NCBI GenBank assembly: GCA_003342895.1
Contig: PTFA01000312.1
Location: 186,001 to 250,000 of the forward strand
Direction of reading: 5' to 3'
DNA from: Casuarius casuarius
Lineage: Eukaryota > Chordata > Aves > Casuariiformes > Casuariidae
DNA length: 64,000 bases
Positions 24,151 through 35,934 of the stretch are shown here, piece by piece. The stretch's first letter is position 1; every line of letters starts with the position of its first letter. The notes under the pieces were generated by a model that was not told the origin of the DNA, ran no database searches, and worked only from the letters and a program-made list of their open reading frames with translations. A program made the translations under genes and the position numbers.

Positions 24151-26274
24151 GCAAGTGCCATTATTTCTAGAAGCTGTATTGCTTGTTGGAGAATCAAGAG
24201 AAATCTTACTGTCCTGCCCCATCCAGGGGCACGCTCCGCTCCCCACTACAGACCCCACTGAGCTAGTTCTTGACTTACAGAAAAATACGTCAAACAGAAT
24301 TTTGCTGAGAATACATTCCTGTAAAAGGCTAATTTCTCTCTTTCCATTTCAGCTAACAATCAGCATTACTCTGGCAAGCTGTGAATTTGCCACTGCACAG
24401 AGGGAGAAAATTTGAGTGTTGCGAAGTCCCTTTAAAATATTGGAGTTGAAAGATGCTAACAAAACTGAGCAACCAATTACACTTTATGGAGTTTATTCTC
24501 CCTTCAATAGTCATGTGTTACTGCCAATAAAATTAATGGGAATTATGTTCATACACTGATGAAAAAATATACATGAATAGTTTATATTTCAGTCTATTGA
24601 AATAAGAGACCTCTAATTTTTCTCATTGACTGAAAATAGGAGCTATAAAGACAAGATTTTTTTTTTATATTAATACTGTGAGCACATCTGTGAATTTTAT
24701 TATCAAGCAAATGACCATGGAGAATGACAGCTTTTACATTTTAGTAACTGGCAATATTCTGCTTTATTTTTTTTTTGCCTTAAGATAGAATAAAATTGTA
24801 ATTAACAATGTTAAACTGACCTAAACATCACTGTAAAATGTGTACTGTTCAATAAAAGCGTGGTACACTTGCTGGTGTGTAAAATCAAGGATTTTNAAAG
24901 TCCTGAGACTCTATCTTAAGGAATTTTGTGAGCATCCTTTGTTTAGAAATTATTTTTAAAAGTTACAGAGCTAAGGACCCACACAGGGTAGAAACATTTA
25001 TCTTTTCCAAAAAGAACGATGGCAGTGTTTAAATGTTTTGAAATACTCGCAAGTACAGGAGCAGTTGTTGTAGTCTGTAAGATGATTACATTGGCTTCTT
25101 TTTCAGGTTGTTGCAAGTGAGTTCAATGCATTTATTATTTACGTGTTTCATTTTCCTAAGTGAACCTAGCTTCTCCTCCTCCATCTATGCTTTTTCAGTA
25201 TGCTAACATCATTAGCTACAAAGGAGTAAAAGCCTTTCTGTTTCAAAGGCTTGTGTGGACAAGAGCTGATAGTTGGGATATAGTGAATCTGAACTACATT
25301 TCCTTACTCCTCAGAAGAGAATAAAACAATTCTATTTCACCATACCATAGAGCTAGCAGAGCTTGACTCTCGTTTATATTACAATAGGATAAACAAAAAG
25401 TAATAAGTGAAAACAAAATGTATTGATCTAAAGCTGAGGTAGTGGAGATAGAATCTTTGTTGGTTTAGGTAGTAGTATAATGGAAAAGAGTGAGATTCTT
25501 TGCAGCCACACAGTAAAATCTGGTTTGTCAGTTAAGGTTATTGCTTTCAAAAAAANCCCAATACTGTACAGCTTTTCTTTTTCTTTCTAGTAAACCACAA
25601 TAGCCTTTTTATCCCTTTGGCTCATTCTGTTCAAGATAAGAAAACTGTAGAAGAAACTGATAGCATAGATAACTACCAGGAATTCATTATTCGGTTTAAA
25701 CTCTGAGATGGATAGATGGGAATAGTTATCTCATTAATGGATTTCCATTCTTTTTTATCTTTACTTAAACTATGTAGTTTTCTGACACATTATATTTCTT
25801 TCCTTGAGCAGCCTGTGGTTTTTTTTCTCTTTTTCCCCTCATCTTTCTGTTGCACCATGCCTTCCCTCCAAAAAAACCCCTCAGCAATGATTAAACTCAC
25901 ATCTTGATTTGCTAGAGGTGGCACAACAGTGATAAGTTCATCTTTTCTACAGCAGCCCCGACTGAGGCAGTAATTTTGTGCCAATCCAATTACCTGAGAT
26001 ACACAGAGAATAAAGTTACTCAAAGCTGAAATTGTGTATTTGTTCATGTGGTTTGGATGCCAAGGTCGTCAGCAGCCTTTGTGCTTTGCATTATCATTTG
26101 GAGCCACCTGCAGGCAGAGAGTATATTTCTAGCAAAAAAGAAGAGTATTTCTGTCATATGCTATTTGTGAGACTGCTGTGATTGTGAACAGGTGTAAATT
26201 TAGGCACTTTATTCATAATCCTGTGGTTCTGCGTAAATGGTTTTTTTCATATGGCTTGTTCTCTGTCCATCTAG

Positions 26275-26356
26275 GCATGGATCCAATATCCTTACCACTA
26301 GAAGAAAATACTGGAAAAGAGGCTGTGATCTGTGAGAGTAAAGTCTGTTCACACAG
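26275..26356 (+). CDS. MOCOS: MOCOS exon: MOSC_N domain, short
   Basis: This 82-nt exon completes a Gly codon, then reads MDPISLPLEENTGKEAVICE and SKVCSHR, with the Arg split over the next junction. It matches the family pattern of a Gly-Met-(D/E)-Pro turn followed by a PLEEN strand. The Met at 26277 is internal and not a start. The acceptor AG is at 26273-26274 and the donor GTGAGT at 26357-26362. It is too short to recognise alone, but position, phase and the match to MOCOS between the WMVV and YDCGE exons make it secure. Confidence 0.93.
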
Positions 26357-28269
26357 GTGAGTGAGAACAGAGAGGAATCTAAGATGAAAATCACTGCACA
26401 GCCATGCAGGACATGACTGGATAAAAGTGCAAAGGCAGAAGTCCTTAAAAAAAAAAGGGGAGCATGTAAAATAGCAAATGTATTATTTAGCAGACCAGAA
26501 AAAGACAGATTTAGGTAGGTAATTTGACAGGCCCACAACTCTGATAGAAAACAGTAAATAATAATAACAATTTTTAAAAAGTAGGAGGAGAGGTACAGGG
26601 GACTGTGATGACTTGGCATTCAGGAGGATAAGAGAGATCTTTGTTTTACTTGCTCTGAGGATGAGAAAAGGGACAGATGCCCCAGTACTTCCAAATGCCG
26701 AATGAGGGCCTCAGCAGAACACTAGATTTCAGTTTATTTATTTGACAGCAATGGTGCTGGCAACTTTGCCCATTTCATGCTGCACTGATTCAAATTTTCT
26801 AGAACTTGCTGAAGTTATAAACAACTTTCCACATTTACAACTCTTTTTAATTTTGCTTTGACTATCCATGTTAATCAGTGTCCCGTTAACCATCTCGGGA
26901 AGATTGAAGCTGAGTACCTGAAATAACATTAATTTCAAATTGAGATGTATCCCTTCAGTGAAATACAGCATTACAAATAAATTAATTTGCTGTCAGTGAA
27001 CTTAGCTGTTTATCTACCAAATTTTCTAAGTACTTCCCAGTCTCACTAAGTTTTCTGAGTGTCCGTGTATCAAGTGCCTTCCTAAAGTACGTTCACATTA
27101 TCTGCTACAATTCCTTCCACCAACTAAGTCTCTTATTAAGTCCAACTAAGAGGGCCAATATACACTAATTCCTTATAACTCTCTACACTTGATTCTCTGA
27201 GGGCAGCAGCATAAAAGCCAGCAGCAGATCTGGACATTCTCCCATGGAGCCGTGGGGGAGTTAGCTTCTCCTTCTTTTGACAATTTTGCATACTACACAG
27301 AAATTGTATTCCACTGTTGCAAGAAGGAGAAAGTGACCTTTTTGCTGAAAATACACCCTGAAAATCAACAAGGACAATTATTCTTCCTGTGTTTTTGTTC
27401 AACGTTGAGGATTTTTCACTTGGTTTCTGAAAAGATTTCATTTATCACCAGTGATTTCTGTTTTTTCCTACCTGTAACATGTTCACTGCTGTGGTGAATG
27501 TGATTTGTAGAATACGTCTATAATTTATATGATATACTCACCATGAGGGCAGACTTATGCCTCTTGGTTTTTTGNTTTTTTTTTAACCTTCTGTGTTAGG
27601 ATATTATCCTCGTGTATTCATATAATAAAGAGGATCTTTTCCTTGGAAGTGTATTTTCCCCAGGTAGTGGAAATCACTCAGAAGTCATTTATTTTAACCA
27701 TCTGTTCCACTTCCCCTAATGTTGACTCATCCTTAGCCTCCCCATGGTTAGCCCATCTCTTACAGGCCTTGCTGTAAAATAGCCTGTGTTACCTTTTTCT
27801 CTGTGTGCGTATACTTTGTTGCCATACTGTTTATTGTAGCTTGCCTTTCATGACACTGGCTCTGTCATTTTTATTGTGTGAAATGGGAACCTTTCATGGG
27901 AGACTGCTGAGTTCTGAGGAGGAAAAAAAGATGGAAATGACAAGGAAAAGGGAGACACAAGACAAACTGCACAGGGTGGATTGTGATTAGCAAATAAACA
28001 AGGCAGGAAATAAGGCAGAAGGAGTGGACAAAATTAATGAGACTCCGAAAGAGCTGAAAGATCCAACAGCCCTTATGCCAGGTTCCCTGGTTTTCAACAG
28101 GGGAGCCTCCAGGGCCAAGAAATGGAAAACAGGGACATAAAAGTGCCTTACTCTAGCAGGGAGAGGAGATGATTTGTGGCCTGGGATTTCTTCTGCAGAG
28201 TGCCTGAGATAAGCAGTGGGACCAAAAGTTTTTGCTTAAAGGTCTTTATTCAAAAAAAACCCTCTTACA

Positions 28270-28385
28270 GAATGCTTTCCCCACGTACTAATTCTGCTCT
28301 CAGTTTATGCCACTGTGATTTCAGCTGTTCTGTTGACCTAGCTGGTTACTCTGGATTTACACTGATATAGCTGGGAAAAGCGCAT
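28270..28385 (+). repeat. Degraded amniote repeat, semi-palindromic
   Basis: TAATTCTGCTCTCAGTTTAT, then GCCACTGTGATTTCAGC, and later GGTTACTCTGGATTTACACT followed by GATATAGCTGG resembles a repeat seen in reptile and bird genomes. That repeat has the words 'ATTCTGATCTCAGTTACACC', 'GAGTTACTCCAGATTTACAC' and 'GTGTAACTGAG' in this order. Diverged, and matched by eye only. Confidence 0.45.
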
Positions 28386-28989
28386 GACCTGGAATCAGCA
28401 AGCAGTTACATGCGGATGTTTAATATGACAGCAGTCACAAAAGTTAAATGACCCCGAGCTTCCTCTGTGTGAGGCAATTTGTGTTAGTATTCATCTTCAC
28501 AGGGATTGTCTATCAGCAGGTGCTGCTCGCATTGGAGGGACATGGCTCTCCAATATAATATCTAACAGTGGTAGATGAAAGTAGAAGCTAGTGGTGTTAT
28601 GGTTTTTGATGTTGTAGAAGACCCCAAATACTCAGGATTAGTGCTGTACTAAAAAAGGCAGGGACACAGTCTGCTCCCTGACAGGCCACANTATCAAAAA
28701 GAGCAAGGAAAGGATATCAGGGGTAGAAGTAGGCAAAGTAATAGTTAAAAACAAGGTGAACTGAGCCTGTTGTAGGTAAGTGTATTATGTTGTATTCCTT
28801 GGGATCAATATTCATCATTTAGCTGTCCTTGTTTCTTATTCTATAAATTACCTAGCTAGAGGTACCAGCTGTAAAGCACTGAAGCTAAATGACATAATAG
28901 CAAGATGAGTGGGCAACTCAAAGGGGACAGCAAGTAAAATCTGAGAGAACTAGGCCCTCCTTTATAAATTGCCTGACGTGTGCCAAATG

Positions 28990-29220
28990 AAATGTAATGC
29001 TGACAGATGTAAAGTAATGTTCAACAAAAATAAATGCAAGCATAAAATGAATAGAATTGAGCTATAACAGAAGGACTTTGAAAAAGACCTTGAAGAGACA
29101 ATGTTCCTCACTTGGAAAATGTTCAGACAGTAAGGAAAAGCAATTTGAAAACTTAGGAGTCTTGGAATACAGAAACTACATAGTGACCTTTGATGAAATG
29201 CTAAGAATGCTGTGTGTTTG
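28990..29220 (+). repeat. Possible CR1/L3-type LINE ORF2 remnant
   Basis: AATGCTGACAGATGTAAAGT, then AATG, and about 90 bases on GAAAAAGACCTTGAAGAGAC recall the end of the reverse-transcriptase frame of old CR1/L3 LINEs, which encodes a 'N(A/V)DKCKVM' and later 'EKDLGV' signature. No continuous frame survives. The evidence is weak, and a generic AT-rich chance match cannot be excluded. Confidence 0.3.
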
Positions 29221-30955
29221 TAGCTCAGACATTGTGACCGAAAATAGTAAGCAAATAAAAGAGAGGGCCAAATTTTGATTCTGATTTATACAGTATCAAG
29301 CCCTGGCAGGCTGTTAGAGGTAAGCGGCTCAGGAGAAGACTGAAGTACCCCTCGCACCTTTGTCTGGGTGAGAAAAAAAATTGGGGGAACTTNTTTCACC
29401 TGTACTATCACCATGGAAGATTTAAACGTTCTCATCAGTCGTCTTCTCCCTGTTTCTGTGATGGCAAGGACCCAAGAACTTTTCAGCTGAGACAGTAGTC
29501 TCATATGGAAACTCACCTTTTTGGGCACTGATTTTTGCCACAGAGCTTGTATCTCATGATATCAGTCTTTCATTTCAGCTGAAGGACATCGCTGACCAGA
29601 TGCAGCTGGTTGGCATCTGTCCAATCTCAGACTGGGGAGAGAGTTGCAGAGTTGCACCGCAGTCNGAATTCAGAACAGCAGCTGAAGAGAGATCTGATCC
29701 CTGCAGGATTAGAAAATCTCTTTGATTTCACTTTGTCTGGCTTTCCACCTGTGTAGCTCAATTCAACCTACAGAACATTTTGTAAGGCCAAGCAGCTTCC
29801 TCTCATCATGTTATGGCTCTGTGTCCCTTGCTGTGAGGAACTGTTTCCTTGTTTCATGCAGCAAATGGTCTCCATACAGATCAGCTTCTTTGGCTGTGTA
29901 GGACAACAAGGTGAGCATAGGACCATGGCTATCTCACTTTCCTTACAAGAATCCTGCCTAGATAGGCATGAGAACTTGCATTCTTCTTACCTGTTTTTGC
30001 CATTTCAAATTTAGGTGTTAGTCAAGTCTCCTTTAGAAGTCAATAGAGAGATTTAACACTTCCTGAGTGAGAGACATCCCATCCTAAGGTCTAAAATTGA
30101 TGGGAAGTACTTTTTCCATTTTTTGTGAGGGGCACCCAGAAAACTAGCTTAAGCTAACTGCCTAATTTTTAGACTACAGAAGTTACGATGATTGTGGGCT
30201 GAGGATGCTAATGGCAAATAGAATGACTTCCCATAACTGGATCCATAGCCTTCCTGAACTGAGAGAGGTTATCTGAAGATCCTTCTAGGAGTGATTACAT
30301 GCAGGTAAAGGAGAAAGAGCTATTGCCAGCCTTGCATAACCTACTAGACAAATTGCTAGTAAAGGAAACCATGCTTAGATGAGGAAGAACTACTACATGA
30401 GCTCTGTTAGCGGAGCCATGTTGGGTCTTCAAAGTTAATGGGGAGTGTCTGTACTAACATGAATTAAATTAGGGAATGAACATCATTGTACCTGATAGAT
30501 GCATTAAAAATTGTATGCTGTGTGGCACAGTGCGGCAGTCATGAATTCAAGTCAGATTATTTCTCTTTATCTTAGTAAAAAACACAGATGAAAGAGTAAC
30601 TTTTCCATAATACTGTATTGTAATACCGTAATATTGGTTACTAGTTACTGTACCTCACAGTCAGTCTTGAGCATTACAGTTATATAGTTCCTTATTCCCC
30701 AATAATTTTATGTACAAAATTAAATTAGATCCTATAAGTATTAAATTCAAGACTAAAAGTACTCTAAAATTGAGGAAATCTGAGAAATAAAATTTTGCAG
30801 AACTTCACATCTCTTTTTTATCACTTATCACATACTATGGATTCTATATTTCGTATTGAAAGAAACAGAATAAACATCTTCATTACTTGTCTTCAGTTTT
30901 GTAAATTAATGTTTTGGCTGTCAGATTTTGTTAATTCCCTCCTTTCTCGTGATAG

Positions 30956-31080
30956 GGTAAAAACATATGACTGTGGGGAGAGAATTGCTGACTGGTTATC
31001 TATGTTTCTTGGTCGTTCATGTCGCTTGATAAGGCAAAGTTCAGACATAAAAAACAATAGACATCAGAAAAATACAAAAG
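30956..31080 (+). CDS. MOCOS: MOCOS exon: MOSC_N to MOSC transition
   Basis: This 125-nt exon first completes an Arg codon (AG from 26355-26356 plus G at 30956). It then reads VKTYDCGERIADWLSMFLG, then RSCRLIRQSSD, and ends in a basic, Asn/Lys/His-rich tail. The YDCGExxxxWLSxFLGRxCxLI pattern is characteristic of MOCOS C-terminal domains. The tail is a probable surface loop of low conservation. The exon ends with one leftover base (G at 31080). The acceptor AG is at 30954-30955 and the donor GTATGT at 31081-31086. The open frame continues upstream to 30795, but that part is intronic and shows no family similarity. Confidence 0.95.
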
Positions 31081-31710
31081 GTATGTTGGCATTCTTAAAA
31101 ATATATGCGATTCCTCTCTTAGTAATTACAAAATATCAGGTTGGCTCATGGACTTCATAATGAGTATAAAATTCTGTGATAAAGGGTGAAAGAGTCATGT
31201 GATATTGATCTAGTAGGCTTCAAAAGGTACATTCAAAAGGTACCCAAACTGTTCTTACGCTGCCCTTCCATTTGTTAGACTTGGCAAAAATGAACAGATA
31301 TAGCAGTCTGGGCTTTTATTATTGCTACCATGATACTGTCTGGAAATTCAATAATCATTTTGAAAAATGATCATGAAAAATCCATTAACAGTGAGAATTT
31401 ATTCTTATACTGAAATTCCTTATAAAAGGGAACAAATTGAAAGAGCATGAAAAATCCATAGATACTGCTCTTGTAAATTATTTTACAAAATTGGTAAAAT
31501 CTCATCTCTATCACAGTTTCTAAATGTATTGCATCATTTGATTTACAAGTTTGAGAGGATTCTTGGAATCTTTCCTTAGTGTCTGGAGCCCAATGAATGA
31601 CTTTTATAATGAAAATGAGTAAGAGGTCACAGGAAAGATGGGGTGAAATTGCTAGTATTATCTTCCTCATTTTAACCATCATTTTATAATGTTGGATTGA
31701 TTTTTTTTAG
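31081..31710 (+). other. MOCOS: MOCOS intron, 630 bp
   Basis: This is the shortest intron in the window. It is AT-rich, starts GTATGT and ends in an eight-T tract followed by AG at 31709-31710. A minus-strand frame at 31371-31682 has no recognisable content. Confidence 0.85.
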
Positions 31711-31816
31711 GTCTGGCACCTGCTACAAGCATCTCGCTCTCTCTAGTGAATGAAGCACAATACCTCCTGATAAATGTAGCAAGTATTTTGCATTTGAAGG
31801 ACCATATTTCTGCAAG
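31711..31816 (+). CDS. MOCOS: MOCOS exon: MOSC domain, NEAQYLLIN strand
   Basis: This 106-nt exon completes a Gly codon and reads LAPATSISLSLVNEAQYLLI, then NVASILHLKDHISA, with a split Arg. The SLVNEAQYLLIN segment is the most conserved part of this region in vertebrate MOCOS. It matches the LVNEAS-type start of the MOSC fold seen in mARC. Compared with human MOCOS as I recall it, the segment from SSIL to RFRAN, which spans the next junction, is about four residues shorter here. Such loop differences are expected. The acceptor AG is at 31709-31710 and the donor GTAAGA at 31817-31822. Confidence 0.95.
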
Positions 31817-34800
31817 GTAAGATCCTTCTGCCTTCAAATGTCTCTCAGCAGTCTTGGATTCCAGAATCCTGTCATAAAATACCAATATAATTGTTTTATT
31901 TTGAAATTTAGAGATAGGTAGTTACTTTTCAGTCTTCAATAAATATGTAGGTACTAAACTGCTGTAATTACTTATGCCTATATTACTTTTGAAAATTTGG
32001 GTTAAGTGCTTGAACATAACCTTTGTGCCACTCATCTTTAGGAAAACGTCAGTGTAACTCTTGTCAAATGATCCGTTGGCAGGAGACTATTAGGAATAAG
32101 CCAACTTCTATTTGTAGGAGGAACAGGGATAATTATGTTTCCTCAACATAAATCATCTGTTAGGTGAAAATACGACATCTTGGTACTTACTGAAAGATAT
32201 CTCTCCTATGAGAAGGCTTAAGATTTAGGGTAAACATTCACAGCAGAAATATTTTAAAACTATTTTCACAACTGTATTTATTTTGTTGCTGTCTCCTTTA
32301 TTTGGTTGTTTCTGTATAGAATTTGACGTTATTTGTGGAAAAGTGGGAGATACAAGCAGCAAAGGAAACATTGAGCCAGCCCAGAGTATGAAGATAAGGA
32401 ACCCAGTACTAACTAAGTTTTCATAAACTGACCATGGAGAGCTGCTGCTGCTTGCATATAGCTGAGGCCAGCTTCCTTCGCTCAAATTCCACAGCAGATC
32501 CTTCCTCAAGGCCTCTTTCATTGCTTTGCTCACCACAGCCCCTGTGTATGTCTCTGATCTCATATCACCCCCCTTTTCTGGTCTTAGCAAACTATCCTGC
32601 CTCTGCTTGGTATCTTCTTAGTCACCCAGCAGACATTCCCTCTGCATTGAAATTGCTGTTTTGAGGAGGAATATATGCATATAGCTGTAGGAGGATATTC
32701 AGGTTTTAAAACCACTAAGTGCATGAAGTGTCACTACAGAGCACTGGAGCTTGCACTGCCTGAGGGTTTTCTTTCTTTAGCAGGAGACAGTCAGACAGCC
32801 TCAACATATCATGGTAGTGCCACCCAGAGAAAAATGCCTGAAGAAAGGAGGCTTGAATCAGCCCATCTCAGCTGTTTTGAGCACCTTTCTCAGTGACAGT
32901 TAGTGCTTTCTTTTAAGCCTTGACAGGCTGAGTTTCCTCTCCTTGAGAGGACAATGTTGCAGGCATCCCCTCCTCAGACTAGGCTTTTCCATGGTGAGAC
33001 CCAGTGAGGAAGCTTCCCAGATGTGGGATTTGAAGGGATAGTGCAAAGAAAAAAAAAATGTGCCGGAGGGAGCAACAAATGAGGATGAAGGAGGACAGGG
33101 AACTTGGGAAAACACACAATGGCAGATGCTCTGCACTTGTGCAGCTCAGCTCTTCCAGTGTTCCCCTCCAGTACATCTAGGCTAGTAATCTCCTTTCTCC
33201 CAAGGGAAATTCCAGACATGACTGGAGCTGCCAGGATGCCTGAGAAGCATCTTGCTTCAACTCTGGAGCACAGGTTGGAAAACTCTCCCCTACTTTGCCA
33301 CGCTGAGCTTTCTCAGGATGCTGGGGTAAATGAATTCAGCATAAATACACAGCATTGTTCTGCATTGTTACTAGATCACTGTGTCTGGACTTTCCAAATA
33401 CTGAACTGTGCAGTGTTCAGTGCAGTGTACAGATTTAAGAATCTGCACATATGGGTCTTAACTGAATGCTTTTCTTTTTTAAGAAATGCTATTTAGCTAC
33501 TTTGCCTATTTTCTTTTAACGAAAACCTGCTAAGATTTATAGAACGCTTTCCATCTTCAATTGAGTTTAAATAGTTTCTCTTCATTTTTATCTTCCATAA
33601 GTAAAAATTAATCTTCCGCTTTGCATTTGGCTCTTGAGAGTTGATCTAAAACAGTCACAGCACTTTAATTAAAAGCTAGAATGTAACATACTGTTGCTAC
33701 ATGCATAAGGAGACATCCATCTCTCTGGTGTTACTGCTACCAGTCACCTCTATGAAAATCCCCATGGCCTGGCTTCATACTTGAATGTTATTGGTAGAAA
33801 TATGCCCCTGAAGATGCAAATAATAATTTTCAGGTTTGCCTGTTAAATATGTGGAATGCTTTCTGCATTCCAAGGCCCAGTACTGTGGAAAGCCTGAAGT
33901 ACCCAAGCTGGCTTTGACAAAATATCGCTTCACAACCCCCCCTGTAGATATTTGCAAGATGAAGGTGCCTGTCACTCCATCCAACTGACACGTGTTCTGA
34001 GGGAGGGAAACTAATGGGAATTTACTCAGATACATGCTCACAAGTAATTACAATTACAGTTTTGAGGGCTGGGGCCAGGCACAGGAGAGGATGAGGTATT
34101 TTGGAGGTGAGCTTGAGCAAATTGAAGGCAGAGAGAGTAGGAGCGTGGGCAGTACTGTCCTGGAGGAGCAATGGCAAGGGATGAAATTTCTAGAAGTGTT
34201 TTTTTTAACAGCTTTTTAACAACTGATTCAGGACACTGCCAGCACAGTTCTGATGTTACTGGGGCTTTTGATGTTCCCGTTAGTACCGGCTGTGGTAGCA
34301 AGCACTCCTGTATCACAAAATGCATTCAGAGCTCTCTCTGCCCAGCACCAAACCTCTTTCTGTCAGGACTCAACATATTCCATAGCAAAACTAGGATGCA
34401 AAACAGTGTAACTGAACTTGTTTATGACTAACTGTTAATTTTTTCCCCATTTTTTTGAGTATTGGTGTAGCCAACTCCTTCTGTTGGCTCCCATCTCCTG
34501 CAACGATTAGAAATTTTGTCTCAGTCATGGGACTGCTTGTGGGATCTCTAGGGAGAACTTGTATCGCTTAAGCTTCCCACTCCACTTTATACCCCCAGGC
34601 TCCTGTCAACAGCAAAGGCTTTGGTGGAACCGGGGTCGCGTGGTTTGCTTGAAAATCTGCACACACAGTTTATCCCTATGGGCATTTGTCTTCTAAAGAT
34701 CATCTAGACTATTTTAAACAAAACAAAGCTCTTCATGTTACAAACCTGTTCTGCCAAGACTGCTTGATGTGGACAGGTTTCCTTGTGCTTTGATTTTGCA

Positions 34801-35807
34801 TGCTTTCCCTCATTTTAATTAAAACACAAACAATTTTAAACTGTTTCTCTTTTAAAAATTTTTTTGCCAAGAATGGAAACTTCTCTTTTCACTATATAGC
34901 CAGATTTCTTTCTCTGCTGTGGAGTGTCATATCTAAAAGTTGTTAAACCACAGCAGTAGGAATCTTGAAAGTTGCTCATGTCCATGTTAGCCAATGCAAA
35001 ATGAAGTGTTCTTCCTCACTAACAAAGGTGCTGAGAGGATTTCCTTTGCAAATTTTAGAGCTGTCCTTTTGATGGTACTGGTAAAGATTATCTCTTAGAA
35101 GAAGAGTAAAGAATGACAATTCAAAGGTGCAGTCAACTTTCTGATATTTGTATGCAGTCTGCCTTCTGGCTCCCTCATCTATGTTCTCAGTATTCACACA
35201 AATCTACACTCTGGCAGTTCAAGTGCTTGTAAGGAGATGTAGATGTCTCCACACAGAGATTAAATTCTTTCAAAACACCTGTCATTTGGTGCAATCTCCT
35301 TCATCCCAAGGGCAAATAATAATATGAGGAATACATTCTCTCACAAAATGTCTTTTCTGGCCTTTTTCACCTTCAGTATCTGCTGTTGTTGTCCATTTTG
35401 CTACTGCAGCAAGTTCAGAATGTGTTTATATTTGTTTTCTTTTTAGAAACATTTAAATGTTTCAGATGATTGCTTACCCAAAAGATCTTTCTATTTGTTA
35501 CCATTAGCCTTACATATGATAGCTAATAGGGAAATTTTCTCATTGTTTACAATTACAACTCCCCATGCTTTCATACCTACTTTACAATTCTAGGTTACAT
35601 CTCTGAAGAAGCCACCTAGAGTACTACAAGCTATATTCAGATACCTTGTGCCTTTTTCATAGCTTTTGTATTAAAATATGGTCCCAGGTATTCTGGAGAA
35701 GTATTTGCTGAATCATATCAGCCACTAGATTCTTACGGCACAAATATCTACTGGAAAACTAGTTAATAAAGCTTATATTCTTTTATTCTGTGAAATCTGT
35801 GACACAG
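31817..35807 (+). other. MOCOS: MOCOS intron, about 4.0 kb
   Basis: No exon, RNA gene or clear transposable element was recognised. Overlapping frames at 32899-33496 and 34034-34431 occur on both strands of the same, slightly more GC-rich DNA and lack recognisable domains. The acceptor is GACACAG, ending at 35807, preceded by a rather weak pyrimidine tract. Confidence 0.75.
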
Positions 35808-35934
35808 ACTGGAGGAACCATTGGTAATAGAGGAACTAATCCGACGCTTCCGTGCTAACCTTGTCATCAGTGCTCCGGAGTCCTTTGAAGAAGAAGAATG
35901 GGCTGAGATTTCAATAGGTTCTCTGCGGTTTCAG
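35808..35934 (+). CDS. MOCOS: MOCOS exon: MOSC domain, RFRAN strand
   Basis: This 127-nt exon completes Arg with its first base and then encodes 42 codons. They begin LEEPLVIEELIRRFRANLVI and continue SAPESFEEEEWAEISIGSLR to FQ. The RFRANxxI, FEEExW and ISIGSLRFQ elements are core MOSC motifs: the first lies on a strand lining the cofactor pocket, and the last precedes the GPCxRC loop. Phase is 0 at the end. The acceptor AG is at 35806-35807 and the donor GTATAG at 35935-35940, followed at once by an in-frame TAG if unspliced. Confidence 0.96.

Larger units (their letters stand above)
19823..26274 (+). other. MOCOS: MOCOS intron, about 6.5 kb
   Basis: The intron contains a direct/inverted repeat cluster at 21605-21657, a somewhat GC-rich stretch at about 22260-22480, an exact two-copy tandem duplication at 22497-22548, and a degraded amniote repeat near 24085-24150. 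The frames at 22253-22541 overlap on both strands and lack recognisable domains. No exon was seen. The acceptor is CATCTAG, ending at 26274. Confidence 0.75.
26357..30955 (+). other. MOCOS: MOCOS intron, about 4.6 kb
   Basis: The intron carries an old amniote repeat at about 28270-28385 and a decayed stretch at about 28990-29220 that recalls the 3' end of a CR1/L3-type LINE reading frame. Other open frames (26209-26619 minus, 27136-27441 minus, 29286-29528 minus) are without recognisable content. The acceptor is GATAG, ending at 30955, after a pyrimidine-rich TCCCTCCTTTCTC. Confidence 0.75.

Noticed and set aside
26277..26360. Met codon at 26277 as a start of a separate protein.
   Set aside because: It is an internal Met just after the Gly split by the splice junction of a MOCOS exon.
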